From Planctomycetota bacterium (GTDB lineage: Bacteria; Planctomycetota; Phycisphaerae; Sedimentisphaerales; Anaerobacaceae), in contig CP070830.1 in NCBI GenBank assembly GCA_020344865.1, positions 2,310,003 through 2,318,314 of the forward strand: a DNA stretch of 8,312 bases. The letters are read 5' to 3'. How positions within the stretch are numbered: position 1 is the first letter of the stretch; each line of letters starts with the position of its first letter. The notes under the pieces were generated by a model. It had not been told where the DNA came from. It saw nothing but the letters and a program-made list of their open reading frames with translations, and did no database searches. Below are positions 1 through 6,881 of the stretch, one piece after another. Made by a program: the position numbers and the translations under genes.

Positions 1-1215
1 CTCGCGCAAATCGCTCATCCTCGGCCGGTGGTCCTCTCTGCCCTCTGGAGAGCGATTCAACTGACTCAACACAATAACCGGGATGTTCAGTTCGCTCGCA
101 AGGGCCTTCATGTACCTTGAAATCAATGTAATCTCCTGCTGACGCGACTCGACCCTGCCCACGCCAAAATGCATCAACTGCAGATAATCCACCATGATAC
201 AGCGTATGTCATAAAGGCTCTTCAGTCTTCGCGCCTTGCCGCGAAGCTCCAGGGGCGTCAGCAACGACGTGTCATCAACATAAATCGGGACTTCATACAA
301 TTCCCCACAGACCTCCTTGAGTCTGCCGAAATCCTCCGTGCTCAGCAACCCTTTTTTAATCTTCCGACTGTTAATTTCACTCCTGCTGCACAAGAATCTC
401 TCCGCCAACTGCTGCTTGCCCATCTCCAGCGAAAATATCGCAACCGGAACTTTTTCTACAGCGCCCATATATTCGGCCATATTCAGCGCCAAAGCCGTCT
501 TGCCCATACTGGGCCGACCGGCAACAATTACCATCTCGCCGTTCTGCAAACCGCACGTCTGGTCATCAAGCTCATGATAACCGGTAGCTAAACCAGTAAC
601 GTGGCTGCCCTCACGCTTCTCAATAAGTTCAAGGGCCTGTGTGACCAGGTCCCTGACTTCCTCTGCGCGCCCGCGAACCCGCCTGTCCGCAACGGCAAAC
701 ACTTTCTGCTCCGCCATGTCAAGCTTCTCCGCTGCCTCACCATCTTCCCTGTAACCCAGCTCTAAAATCTCGTACGCCGCCCCTATCATCTCGCGAAGAA
801 GCTGCTTGTCTTTTACAATGCCGGCGTAGTACATCACATTCGCCGATGATGGCACCGAATCCATCACCCTTGCAATATATTCAACACCACCGACTTCCTC
901 CAACTGCTTGCGCTTCTTAAGCTCATCGCGAAGCAGAACCGCATCAATAGCTATATTATCGCCGATGCTCTTTTCATAAAGCCCGATTAAGGCATCAAAT
1001 ATCATACGATGCTCCGTCCGGTAAAACGACTCGGCCCTCAGGATTTCGACGACATTGCTTATGCACGCCGGGTCGATTATCATCGAGCCCAACACAGCCG
1101 CCTCCGCCTCTAACGATTCCGGCATGCTGCGAGCAGCCAACGCCGACGCATCAGAGCCACCGTCAGCTCCGGTCCTATACCTTCTCTCTTTGCCCGCCTT
1201 GGTCATCTCGTCCAT
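1..1215 (-). CDS. dnaB: Replicative DNA helicase DnaB, C-terminus cut by window edge
   Basis: Hexameric ATP-driven helicase that unwinds DNA at the replication fork and recruits primase. The frame stays open to the left edge, giving 405 residues of an expected 450-470. An N-terminal DnaB domain (about residues 33-135) precedes the RecA-like motor. Walker A GRPSMGKT is at 233-240, the catalytic Glu lies in the following SLEM, Walker B IMVDYLQLM is at 340-348 with Asp343, and the sensor LSQLNR comes near the cut end. The arginine finger would lie outside the window. ATG at 1215 is chosen because GGGGAG sits 6 bases upstream; the ATG at 1221 directly abuts that ribosome binding site. The first 30 or so residues are a charged, poorly conserved extension. 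It is the last visible gene of the rpsF-ssb-rpsR-rplI-dnaB run, a common bacterial order. Identity is secure. Confidence 0.97.
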   Translation of the reverse strand, partial: MDEMTKAGKERRYRTGADGGSDASALAARSMPESLEAEAAVLGSMIIDPACISNVVEILRAESFYRTEHRMIFDALIGLYEKSIGDNIAIDAVLLRDELKKRKQLEEVGGVEYIARVMDSVPSSANVMYYAGIVKDKQLLREMIGAAYEILELGYREDGEAAEKLDMAEQKVFAVADRRVRGRAEEVRDLVTQALELIEKREGSHVTGLATGYHELDDQTCGLQNGEMVIVAGRPSMGKTALALNMAEYMGAVEKVPVAIFSLEMGKQQLAERFLCSRSEINSRKIKKGLLSTEDFGRLKEVCGELYEVPIYVDDTSLLTPLELRGKARRLKSLYDIRCIMVDYLQLMHFGVGRVESRQQEITLISRYMKALASELNIPVIVLSQLNRSPEGREDHRPRMSDLRE

Positions 1216-1217
1216 TT

Positions 1218-1322
1218 TCATCTCCCCGTAACAGCTACACCAGGACAAAAGTCCAACCAGTTACAAAATGAAAAACCAGATAAACTATTTCTCAGAAACA
1301 GCAACAGCCAAATCCTCAGCAT
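1218..1322 (-). CDS. Possible 34-residue hydrophobic small protein between rplI and dnaB
   Basis: An ATG at 1322 lies 2 bases after the rplI stop, and the reading frame runs 34 codons to a TGA at 1218-1220 that overlaps the upstream-most dnaB ATG. A Shine-Dalgarno-like GTGAGG lies 7 bases before the ATG, inside the end of rplI. The product begins MLRIWLLLFLRNSL and contains two Cys and two Trp; I recognise no family. Arguments for coding are the ribosome binding site and the exact fit in the gap, which would couple translation of rplI, the small ORF and dnaB. Arguments against are the short length, an AT-rich third codon position and no known homologue. It may be chance. Confidence 0.2.
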   Translation of the reverse strand: MLRIWLLLFLRNSLSGFSFCNWLDFCPGVAVTGR

Positions 1323-1324
1323 AT

Positions 1325-1798
1325 CTAAGCCTCACCCGCTTTCGCTTCCTCATCCTGTTTGGCCACAACAACAACACTGACCGTGGCCGTTAGTTCCTTG
1401 GCAAATTTCAAGCTTACGCTGTGTGTGCCTACCTCTTTTATATGTTCCGCCAGTTTAACAACATCGTCGGCCACTTCAAAGCCCTGCTCACGCAGATTCG
1501 CCGCAATCTCGCGAGGGCCCACCGAGCCAAACAAAACTCCCTGCTCATTGGCCTTGGCCGCGACAACCGCCTCGGCGCCCTCAACTGCCGCCGCTACCTC
1601 GGCAAGGCGCTCCTCAGCAACCTTCCGCTGCTCCGCCCGCTTGGCCTTTTCTTTCGCCAGCACCTTTAGATTCGCCTCGGTCGGCACAATCGCCAGACCC
1701 TTCGGCAAAAGGTAATTCCTCGCATACCCCGTGCTGACTTCAACAACATCGCCCAGCCAGCCCAGCGACGAAACATCTTCACAAAGCAATACCCTCAT
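1325..1798 (-). CDS. rplI: 50S ribosomal protein bL9
   Basis: bL9 binds domain V of 23S rRNA near the L1 stalk and helps maintain reading frame. The protein is 157 residues. The N-terminal rRNA-binding domain (1-47) carries the family signature, including TGYARNYLLPKGLA at about 23-36. A long charged connecting helix (about 45-75) leads to the C-terminal domain (about 76-147), which includes FGSVGPREIA. The frame extends upstream to a GTG at 1807, but ATG at 1798 is preferred: GAGGTG lies 6 bases before it and the product then begins MRVLL like other L9 proteins. It ends in a short acidic, Ala-rich tail (DEEAKAGEA). It follows rpsR by 35 bases and precedes dnaB, the usual neighbourhood. Confidence 0.96.
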   Translation of the reverse strand: MRVLLCEDVSSLGWLGDVVEVSTGYARNYLLPKGLAIVPTEANLKVLAKEKAKRAEQRKVAEERLAEVAAAVEGAEAVVAAKANEQGVLFGSVGPREIAANLREQGFEVADDVVKLAEHIKEVGTHSVSLKFAKELTATVSVVVVAKQDEEAKAGEA

Positions 1799-1833
1799 AT
1801 CCGGCACCTCATATCTTCACAACTGTGTACGAT

Positions 1834-2094
1834 TCAGGCAGTAAACGGCAACAACGCCATATACCTGGCCCGTTTAATGGCCTTTTTTACCTTACGCTGG
1901 CAGCCGGCGCAATTACCGCTGCGCTTGCGAGAGTATATCTTGCCGCGATGCGTCAACAGTTTGGACAAGGTCTCGATGTCCTTATAATCAACGTACTTTT
2001 CGCCCCTGCGGCAAAAGCGACACTGCGTTTGCTCCCGCGCGCCTATGTAACTCGCTTTTCTTCTGCCTTCCCTCTTTCTTCTTACATCTACCAT
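1834..2094 (-). CDS. rpsR: 30S ribosomal protein bS18, four-cysteine form
   Basis: Small-subunit protein that pairs with bS6 on the platform of the 30S particle. It has 86 residues, normal for the family. The core shows VDYKDIETL, then RGKIYSRKRSGNC, and ends in KRARYMALLPF, all typical. Two cysteine pairs, CRFC at 25-28 and CAGC at 62-65, make this the probable zinc-binding (C+) form; many bS18 proteins lack one or both pairs. The ATG at 2094 has a modest GCAGG 6 bases upstream. A terminator-like hairpin in the 104-base gap after ssb may tune its expression relative to the genes before it. The partner gene rpsF is two genes upstream. Confidence 0.96.
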   Translation of the reverse strand: MVDVRRKREGRRKASYIGAREQTQCRFCRRGEKYVDYKDIETLSKLLTHRGKIYSRKRSGNCAGCQRKVKKAIKRARYMALLPFTA

Positions 2095-2118
2095 TATTTA
2101 CCTGCCCGTGACCTCACC

Positions 2119-2155
2119 AAAAAACAACAAAACTCGACCGTCTGTCGCATCGAGT
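2119..2155 (-). terminator. Terminator-like hairpin between ssb and rpsR (possible attenuator)
   Basis: Read on the minus strand, ACTCGA (2155-2150) and TCGAGT (2137-2132) form a perfect 6-bp stem around a 12-base loop. It is followed at once by TTTTGTTGTTTTTT. The shape is that of an intrinsic terminator, but the stem is short and only half GC. Because rpsR, rplI and dnaB continue downstream in the same direction, partial termination or an mRNA end for rpsF-ssb is more likely than a full stop. Confidence 0.35.
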
Positions 2156-2198
2156 ATTCACTCTAATGCCATACACGGTCCCACAGCGCAACACGAGA

Positions 2199-2627
2199 TT
2201 AAAACGGTATATCATCCCCGCTTGCGCCCAAATTGTCAGACTCCTGACCCTCCGGAGGGCTCAGCCGCTCTCCGCCCTGTCCAGCCTGACCGCCCGATGG
2301 GCCGCCAAGAAACTGAAAGTTCTCCACTGTCACCCGGTGCTTGCTGCGCTTCGTGCCGTCCTGAGCCGTCCAGGTATCAAAAGTCAGCCTTCCCTCAACA
2401 AATAACGCCCGGCCCTTCGTCAAATACTTGTTAATGTTCTCCGCCTGACGACCAAACGCTCGACAGTCCACAAAACAAGTCTCCTGTCTCGCATCCCCAT
2501 CCTTGCCCGTCCATCTGCGGTTCACTGCCAGCCCAAATTCTACAACCGCCGTCTGGCTCGGCAAGTACGACAACTGTGGGTCGCGCGTCAAATTACCCAT
2601 TAGCAATACTTTATTTAAACTGGCCAT
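2199..2627 (-). CDS. ssb: Single-stranded DNA-binding protein
   Basis: Coats single-stranded DNA during replication and repair and recruits partners through its C-terminal tip. It has 142 residues: an OB-fold (about 3-108) with NKVLLMGNLTRDP at the start, FGLAVNRRW, TCFVDCRAFGRQAE, YLTKGRALFVEGRL and HRVTVENFQFL. A short Gly/Gln-rich linker follows, then the conserved acidic tip DDIPF. The frame can be extended to a TTG at 2651, but ATG at 2627 is preferred because GGGGAG lies 7 bases upstream and the product then begins MASLNKV as in the family. The linker is shorter than in E. coli SSB. It sits between rpsF and rpsR, the classical arrangement. Confidence 0.97.
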   Translation of the reverse strand: MASLNKVLLMGNLTRDPQLSYLPSQTAVVEFGLAVNRRWTGKDGDARQETCFVDCRAFGRQAENINKYLTKGRALFVEGRLTFDTWTAQDGTKRSKHRVTVENFQFLGGPSGGQAGQGGERLSPPEGQESDNLGASGDDIPF

Positions 2628-2679
2628 ATCCAAACTCCCCTTTGCCGTCAATAATCCAACAATCGTTAATCAATACACG

Positions 2680-3186
2680 TCACTCGACCTGTTCCAAATC
2701 CTCTGTCACCTCCTGCTCCGACTCAGCATTCTCTAAGGTCGCAGGCACTGGCTTGTCGCCCGCATTGTCCGAATCCTCGGCGACCGCCTGCTCCGACTTA
2801 CGTCCCTCTGCCGCCCCTGAAGCGGGCCTTCGCCTTTGCCTGACTGCCGCTTCGGCCGGAGTATCTTTCTCAATATCAGCCTTGCTAAGATGTTCGGCCG
2901 AAAGAATCAATACACGCATGATACGCTCAGAGAGCTGCACGCCCCTCTCAATATCCCCGATTATCCCGCCCTCGGCCATAAAGTAACTGAGGATATACAG
3001 GCCTCTGGCCTTGCCGTCTATCTCATAGGCCAACCGCCTGTCCTCCCACTTGCGTATAGAGACAACCTCCGCTCCCGCCCGCTCAAGCACGTTTCTGATA
3101 GCCGCATTGACACCCTCCCACTCTGCCGCTGCGTCAGCCGAGTCGACTAAAAACATAGCCTCGTAAAGTTTCTTATCTGTCACCAA
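2680..3186 (-). CDS. rpsF: 30S ribosomal protein bS6 with long charged C-terminal tail
   Basis: bS6 binds 16S rRNA together with bS18. The ferredoxin-like core covers about residues 6-98: KLYEAMFLVD, then RKWEDRRLAYEIDGKARGLY and LSERIMRVLIL. At 168 residues it is longer than the usual 95-135. The extra part begins with a basic patch (RQRRR at 116-120) and continues as an Ala/Glu/Asp-rich, probably disordered tail ending LEQVE. The start is a TTG at 3186, chosen because GGGAGG lies 8 bases upstream; the adjacent GTG at 3183 would be 11 bases away and is the alternative. The 83-base gap after pth is T-rich and shows no clear hairpin, so no S6:S18 leader motif can be named. Confidence 0.94.
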   Translation of the reverse strand: MVTDKKLYEAMFLVDSADAAAEWEGVNAAIRNVLERAGAEVVSIRKWEDRRLAYEIDGKARGLYILSYFMAEGGIIGDIERGVQLSERIMRVLILSAEHLSKADIEKDTPAEAAVRQRRRPASGAAEGRKSEQAVAEDSDNAGDKPVPATLENAESEQEVTEDLEQVE

Positions 3187-3269
3187 GCCAATTACCTCCC
3201 ATCAAACAAAAAATCAGAACAAAAAACCACATTCACCAATTTCAGTCTTCCAACTTCTAAACCTGAAGC

Positions 3270-3845
3270 TCACACCATATTAAACCTATTCATTGCTGTC
3301 TCGATGCCGTCTTCAATCCAGCACAGCGCCGCGTCTCGCGCGCTCTCAGTTGCCTTACCCAGCAGCGCCTTCTGCGCTTTTGTCGGCCTATCAAGCACAT
3401 AGTCCACGGCATCTTCCTCGCCGCACGGCCCGATGCCTACTCTCAAACGATTCACGCCCTCGCTGCCCAGCTTCTCAATAACATCCACCAGGCCGTTATG
3501 GCCGCCGGCAGAGCCCTTTGCCCTTAACCGAATCCTGCCAGGCTCAAGCGCCATATCGTCGCTTATCACAAGCAAATCACCTAAGTCAAGCCTGTAAAAG
3601 CCCGCCGCCGTCGCAACAACCTGGCCGCTGCAGTTCATAAAACGAATAGGCTTCAAAAGTATTAACTTTTTACCTGCAAATCCACCCTCGCCCAAACGGG
3701 CGCCGAACCTTCTCTTTCTTACTTCTATCGCCAACGCCTTAGCAATCGAATCTATCACTCTAAAACCGGCGTTGTGCCTGGTATTAATGTAACTCCTGCC
3801 CGGATTACCCAGGCCTACAACCATTTTTGTCTCAGGCCTACGCAT
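3270..3845 (-). CDS. pth: Peptidyl-tRNA hydrolase
   Basis: Cytoplasmic esterase that frees tRNA from prematurely released peptidyl-tRNA. It has 191 residues, normal for bacterial Pth. All expected active-site residues are visible: Asn14 in VVGLGNPG, catalytic His24 in TRHNAGF, Asn71 in FMNCSG, Asp96 in SDDMALEPG, and Asn117 in GGHNGL. FMNCSG replaces the common FMNLSG. The ATG at 3845 is used; GGAAG lies only 3 bases before it, so the internal ATG at 3824, which would give MVVGLGNPG directly, is a real alternative. It starts 21 bases after rplY. The glmU-prs-ctc-pth order is also seen in Bacillus, which supports co-transcription. Confidence 0.96.
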   Translation of the reverse strand: MRRPETKMVVGLGNPGRSYINTRHNAGFRVIDSIAKALAIEVRKRRFGARLGEGGFAGKKLILLKPIRFMNCSGQVVATAAGFYRLDLGDLLVISDDMALEPGRIRLRAKGSAGGHNGLVDVIEKLGSEGVNRLRVGIGPCGEEDAVDYVLDRPTKAQKALLGKATESARDAALCWIEDGIETAMNRFNMV

Positions 3846-3866
3846 CTACTTCCAACACCAAAGACG

Positions 3867-4526
3867 CTATTTGGCCTCTTCCGACGTCTCTTCTTGGGCC
3901 TCTTCGCCCTCCTTAACCTCACCAATAACTTCGGGGGCAACTGGTACCTCCTCCTCAAGCTCCTCAGTTGTCTTGGCGGCAGCAACCAAACTACAGGTCA
4001 CCAAAAGCATTGACGGGTCGCTTACCAGTTTAACACCATCGGGCAGGTCAACGTCACCCGCATGCAAGGTATCGCCAACGTCCACCTCTTTAACCGAAAC
4101 ACTTAAACTCTCCGGAATATCGGTCACCTTGCACTCTACCTCAACATGGTTTGCATGCTCCTCGATGATGCCGCCTTCGTGTGTCCCTTTGGCTGTGCCC
4201 TTGAGCTCAATGGGAACTTTTACCTTAACCGTCTCGGTTACGTCAACTCTCATCAGGTCCGCATGCACAATATCCCTGCCCAGATAGTCATACTGCAGGT
4301 CTTTCACGATCATCTTTTCTTTCTTTTTGCCGATTTGCACATCGAGGACACGATGCCCGTGGTGTAGTTCTTCGACCAGATTGTGTGCATCCAGTGAAAT
4401 CGCCACCGGCTCTTGCTTGTGACCATACACTATAGCGGGTGTCCGGCCCTGCCCGCGCAACTTGGCTGCGTGCTTCGAGCCGGTTTGTTCTCTAATTTCA
4501 CCTTTCAAAAGTAATGTCTTTGCCAT
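3867..4526 (-). CDS. rplY: 50S ribosomal protein bL25, Ctc/TL5 long form
   Basis: Binds 5S rRNA in the large subunit. It has 219 residues, the two-domain Ctc/TL5 form. The N-terminal 5S-binding domain (about 3-95) shows RGQGRTPAIVYG and LQYDYLGRDIVHADL. The C-terminal beta domain (about 96-184) includes VKVPIELKGTAKGTHEGG. A Glu-rich tail of about 35 residues (185-219) closes the protein. The frame extends to 4556, but ATG at 4526 is preferred: GAGG lies 5 bases upstream and the product begins MAKTLLLKGE. It lies between prs and pth as in many bacteria. In Bacillus the homologue is a general stress protein; nothing here shows stress control. Confidence 0.95.
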   Translation of the reverse strand: MAKTLLLKGEIREQTGSKHAAKLRGQGRTPAIVYGHKQEPVAISLDAHNLVEELHHGHRVLDVQIGKKKEKMIVKDLQYDYLGRDIVHADLMRVDVTETVKVKVPIELKGTAKGTHEGGIIEEHANHVEVECKVTDIPESLSVSVKEVDVGDTLHAGDVDLPDGVKLVSDPSMLLVTCSLVAAAKTTEELEEEVPVAPEVIGEVKEGEEAQEETSEEAK

Positions 4527-4566
4527 AACATCCTCAACTAAATTCAACATCAGCACCCATCAACAT

Positions 4567-5514
4567 TCAAAAGTCATTAAACAGGCTGCTGACCGATTCG
4601 TTCCTGTGAATCCTCCTTATCGCCTCACCTAACATCTCGGAAACTGTCAATACCTTGATACTGCTGAGCTTCTCGGCCGCATCGTTCAACGGTATGGTGT
4701 CCGTAACCACCACCTCATCAACCGGCGCCTGACTGAACCTGCCGAGCGCTTCTTCGACAAAAACCCCGTGTGTCGCGCCGACATATATCTTCTTGGCTCC
4801 CCTCTGCTTAACCAGCTCCGCCGCGCTGCACATCGTACCTGCCGTAGCGATAATATCATCGCACATCAATATATTTCTGCCCTTAACCTCGCCGATTATT
4901 TCACGCGCTTCAACCTCGGCGCCGCTTATCCGCTTCTTATGAACAATCGCCAGGTCTCCGCCAAGATGCGAAGCATATCTCGATGCAATCTTCATATTGC
5001 CGACGTCAGGTGAAACCACCGTCAGATTATCAATCTTCTTGTCCCTGAAGTATCTGCTCAACACCAGCTCGCCCGTCAAGTGGTCTACCGGTATGTCGAA
5101 GAACCCCTGCAGCTGCTGTGCGTGAAGGTCTATCGCCAAAACCCTGTTCGCGCCCGCCGCGGTGATAAGGTTGGCAACGAGCTTGGCGGTAATCGGCACG
5201 CGCCCTTCATCTTTTCTGTCCTGGCGAGCATAGCCAAAATAAGGTATAACCGCAGTGACACGGCTGGCACTCGCCCTTCGCAAGCAGTCCAGATAAATCA
5301 AAAGCTCAACAAGGTGCTCATCAACCGGCTTGCAGGTCGACTGCAAAACAAAACAGTCTTCGCCGCGAACGTCATCCTCCAGCTTTATGACCTTCTCGCT
5401 GTCTGGAAACGTCTCTATCTTTGCCAGGCCGAGCGGAATCTTCAGATACTTGCAAACCGCTTCCGCCAACGCCACATTGCTGCTGCCCGCGAACACTTTC
5501 AGATTATCAGCCAT
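4567..5514 (-). CDS. prs: Ribose-phosphate pyrophosphokinase (PRPP synthase)
   Basis: Makes PRPP from ribose 5-phosphate and ATP for purine, pyrimidine, His, Trp and NAD synthesis. It has 315 residues, typical of class I. Visible are FPDSEK near 36-41, VRGEDCFVLQST, the IPYFGYARQDR flexible-loop region, RVPITAK, DLHAQQ with His131, a basic KKR near 193-195, and the ribose-phosphate loop at 219-227. That loop reads DDIIATAGT, where the usual motif is DDxxDTxGT, so the third acidic residue is Ala223. The flexible loop is also about one residue shorter than in E. coli. ATG at 5514 is preferred over the longer frame (5541) because GAGG lies 8 bases upstream and no overlap with glmU is then needed. 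It follows glmU by 10 bases. Confidence 0.95.
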   Translation of the reverse strand: MADNLKVFAGSSNVALAEAVCKYLKIPLGLAKIETFPDSEKVIKLEDDVRGEDCFVLQSTCKPVDEHLVELLIYLDCLRRASASRVTAVIPYFGYARQDRKDEGRVPITAKLVANLITAAGANRVLAIDLHAQQLQGFFDIPVDHLTGELVLSRYFRDKKIDNLTVVSPDVGNMKIASRYASHLGGDLAIVHKKRISGAEVEAREIIGEVKGRNILMCDDIIATAGTMCSAAELVKQRGAKKIYVGATHGVFVEEALGRFSQAPVDEVVVTDTIPLNDAAEKLSSIKVLTVSEMLGEAIRRIHRNESVSSLFNDF

Positions 5515-5524
5515 AACACCTGCC

Positions 5525-6751
5525 TCAGCCTTTTTTCCCAAACTTATCTATCTCATCCTGCGAAACCACCATCCCCGGCTTGATATGTGAGCCGTCCTTC
5601 AACTCGAGCGGCGCTATCAGTATCGCGCCCGAACCCACATAGCAGTCACTGCCTATACTCGTCCGGCTCACTTTCTCGCCGTTGAAATTGGCCGTTATCG
5701 AACCGGCTCCGATATTCACATTCTGCCCTACCGTGGCATCACCAATATAACTATGGTGCCTCGCACGAACACTCTTGGCCAAAGTCGAATTCTTAACCTC
5801 CGTGAAAACGCCCAAAACAACGTCGTCCTCCAGAACCGTGCCGCTCCTCAAATAAGCAAACGGTCCGACGCGACAACCTCGCCCGATTGTAACCTCGCCG
5901 TGAATATATGTGAAAGGCTCAATCACTGTGTCCTGCCCAATCTCGGCTCTTATATCAATCCATGTATTATCAGGGTCGACTATCGTCACTCCGTTGTCCA
6001 TCAGTTGCTGCTGAATTCGGCGCTGCATAATCTTATTGGCCTCGGTAAGCTCGGCCCTGCTGTTGACGCCCTTAGCTTCGTCCGGCCGAACCGCCGTAAC
6101 GGCCAAAACCTTATGGCCCGTCGCGATAATAAGCGCAAGTGCATCCGTCAAATAATACTCACCCTTGACATTGTCGGGCTTTACCTTCTCGACCGCCTCA
6201 AAAAGAACCTTGTTGTCAAAAAGATAATAGCTCGGATTGACTTCCTTAATTTTCAACTGCTCACTTGTACAATCACTGTCCTCCACGATGCCCTGGATAT
6301 TGCCGTATGCGTCCCGTACTATCCGCCCGTAACCGGCAGGTTCGTCCAGAACAGCCGTCGCCAACGTTACCGCCGTTTGGCCCGCTTCGTGCTTTTCTAT
6401 AAGAATCTTCAAAGTCACCGCTCTAATCAAAGGTCCGTCGCCACAGACTACCAACGTCTCGCCCTCAAAATCCTTCAAGTGCTCCTTGCAACAAAGGACT
6501 GCGTGTCCGGTGCCTTTCTGCTCCTGCTGCTGTACCCAGACAACATCTTCCGCGTCGCTGAATCGCTCCCTCACATGCTCAATACCAAAACCGACCACGA
6601 CGTATATCTTCCCGATTCCGACTTTTCGGCATGCATCGAGCACGTAGGCCAGCATCGGCCGGCCACACACCTCGTGCAGAACCTTCGGCATCTGCGTGTT
6701 CATCCTGCTGCTCACGCCCGCCGCCAGAATTATCGCCACTCTATCAGCCAT
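5525..6751 (-). CDS. glmU: Bifunctional UDP-GlcNAc synthesis enzyme GlmU, short form
   Basis: Acetylates glucosamine 1-phosphate and then joins it to UTP, giving UDP-GlcNAc for the cell envelope. The N-terminal uridylyltransferase (about 1-228) has LAAG at 9-12, Arg16, MPKVLH with Lys23, QKGTGHA at 78-84, metal-binding Asp105, GYGR at 140-143, Asn172 and GEYYLTD at 197-203. The C-terminal hexapeptide-repeat acetyltransferase keeps Arg302, Lys320, His332, Tyr335, Asn346 and Asn355, matching the catalytic set of E. coli. However, the protein is 408 residues against about 456: roughly two repeat coils before Arg302 and the CoA-contacting C-terminal tail are missing. The ribosome binding site before ATG 6751 is weak. 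A stand-alone uridylyltransferase is possible, but retained catalytic residues argue for both activities. Confidence 0.93.
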   Translation of the reverse strand: MADRVAIILAAGVSSRMNTQMPKVLHEVCGRPMLAYVLDACRKVGIGKIYVVVGFGIEHVRERFSDAEDVVWVQQQEQKGTGHAVLCCKEHLKDFEGETLVVCGDGPLIRAVTLKILIEKHEAGQTAVTLATAVLDEPAGYGRIVRDAYGNIQGIVEDSDCTSEQLKIKEVNPSYYLFDNKVLFEAVEKVKPDNVKGEYYLTDALALIIATGHKVLAVTAVRPDEAKGVNSRAELTEANKIMQRRIQQQLMDNGVTIVDPDNTWIDIRAEIGQDTVIEPFTYIHGEVTIGRGCRVGPFAYLRSGTVLEDDVVLGVFTEVKNSTLAKSVRARHHSYIGDATVGQNVNIGAGSITANFNGEKVSRTSIGSDCYVGSGAILIAPLELKDGSHIKPGMVVSQDEIDKFGKKG

Positions 6752-6795
6752 TGCACCCGTTTTAATCTTAACATTTCACTTTTCTCTACCTGAAG

Positions 6796-6867
6796 CTACC
6801 CGGCCAGGACTCGAACCTGGAACGTAGGCACCAAAAGCCCATGTGTTACCAATTACACCACCGGGTA
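6796..6867 (-). tRNA. tRNA-Gln (anticodon TTG)
   Basis: A complete 72-base cloverleaf on the minus strand. The acceptor TACCCGG pairs with CCGGGTA, giving the U1-A72 pair usual in tRNA-Gln, with G73 as discriminator. The D stem is GTGT/ACAC, the anticodon stem TGGGC/GCCTA, the anticodon loop TTTTGGT (anticodon TTG, reads CAA/CAG), the variable loop CGTT and the T arm CCAGG-TTCGAGT-CCTGG. The 3' CCA is not encoded and must be added. It lies 44 bases upstream of glmU with no terminator between them. A tRNA-Gln close to prs-rplY-pth also occurs in proteobacteria. Its U34 is a typical MnmA substrate, and mnmA lies nearby. Confidence 0.96.
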
Positions 6868-6881
6868 GCAACTTTAAGTTT

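Noticed and set aside
169..591. 140-codon open frame on the plus strand
   Set aside because: Antisense to the DnaB motor domain, whose Walker motifs are clear; no domain visible in the plus-strand product.
3187..3269. S6:S18-binding leader motif before rpsF
   Set aside because: The gap is T-rich and shows no GC hairpin with the expected bulge, so it cannot be supported.
5753..6793. 346-codon open frame on the plus strand
   Set aside because: It lies entirely antisense to glmU and the upstream junction, has no recognisable domain, and glmU is certain.
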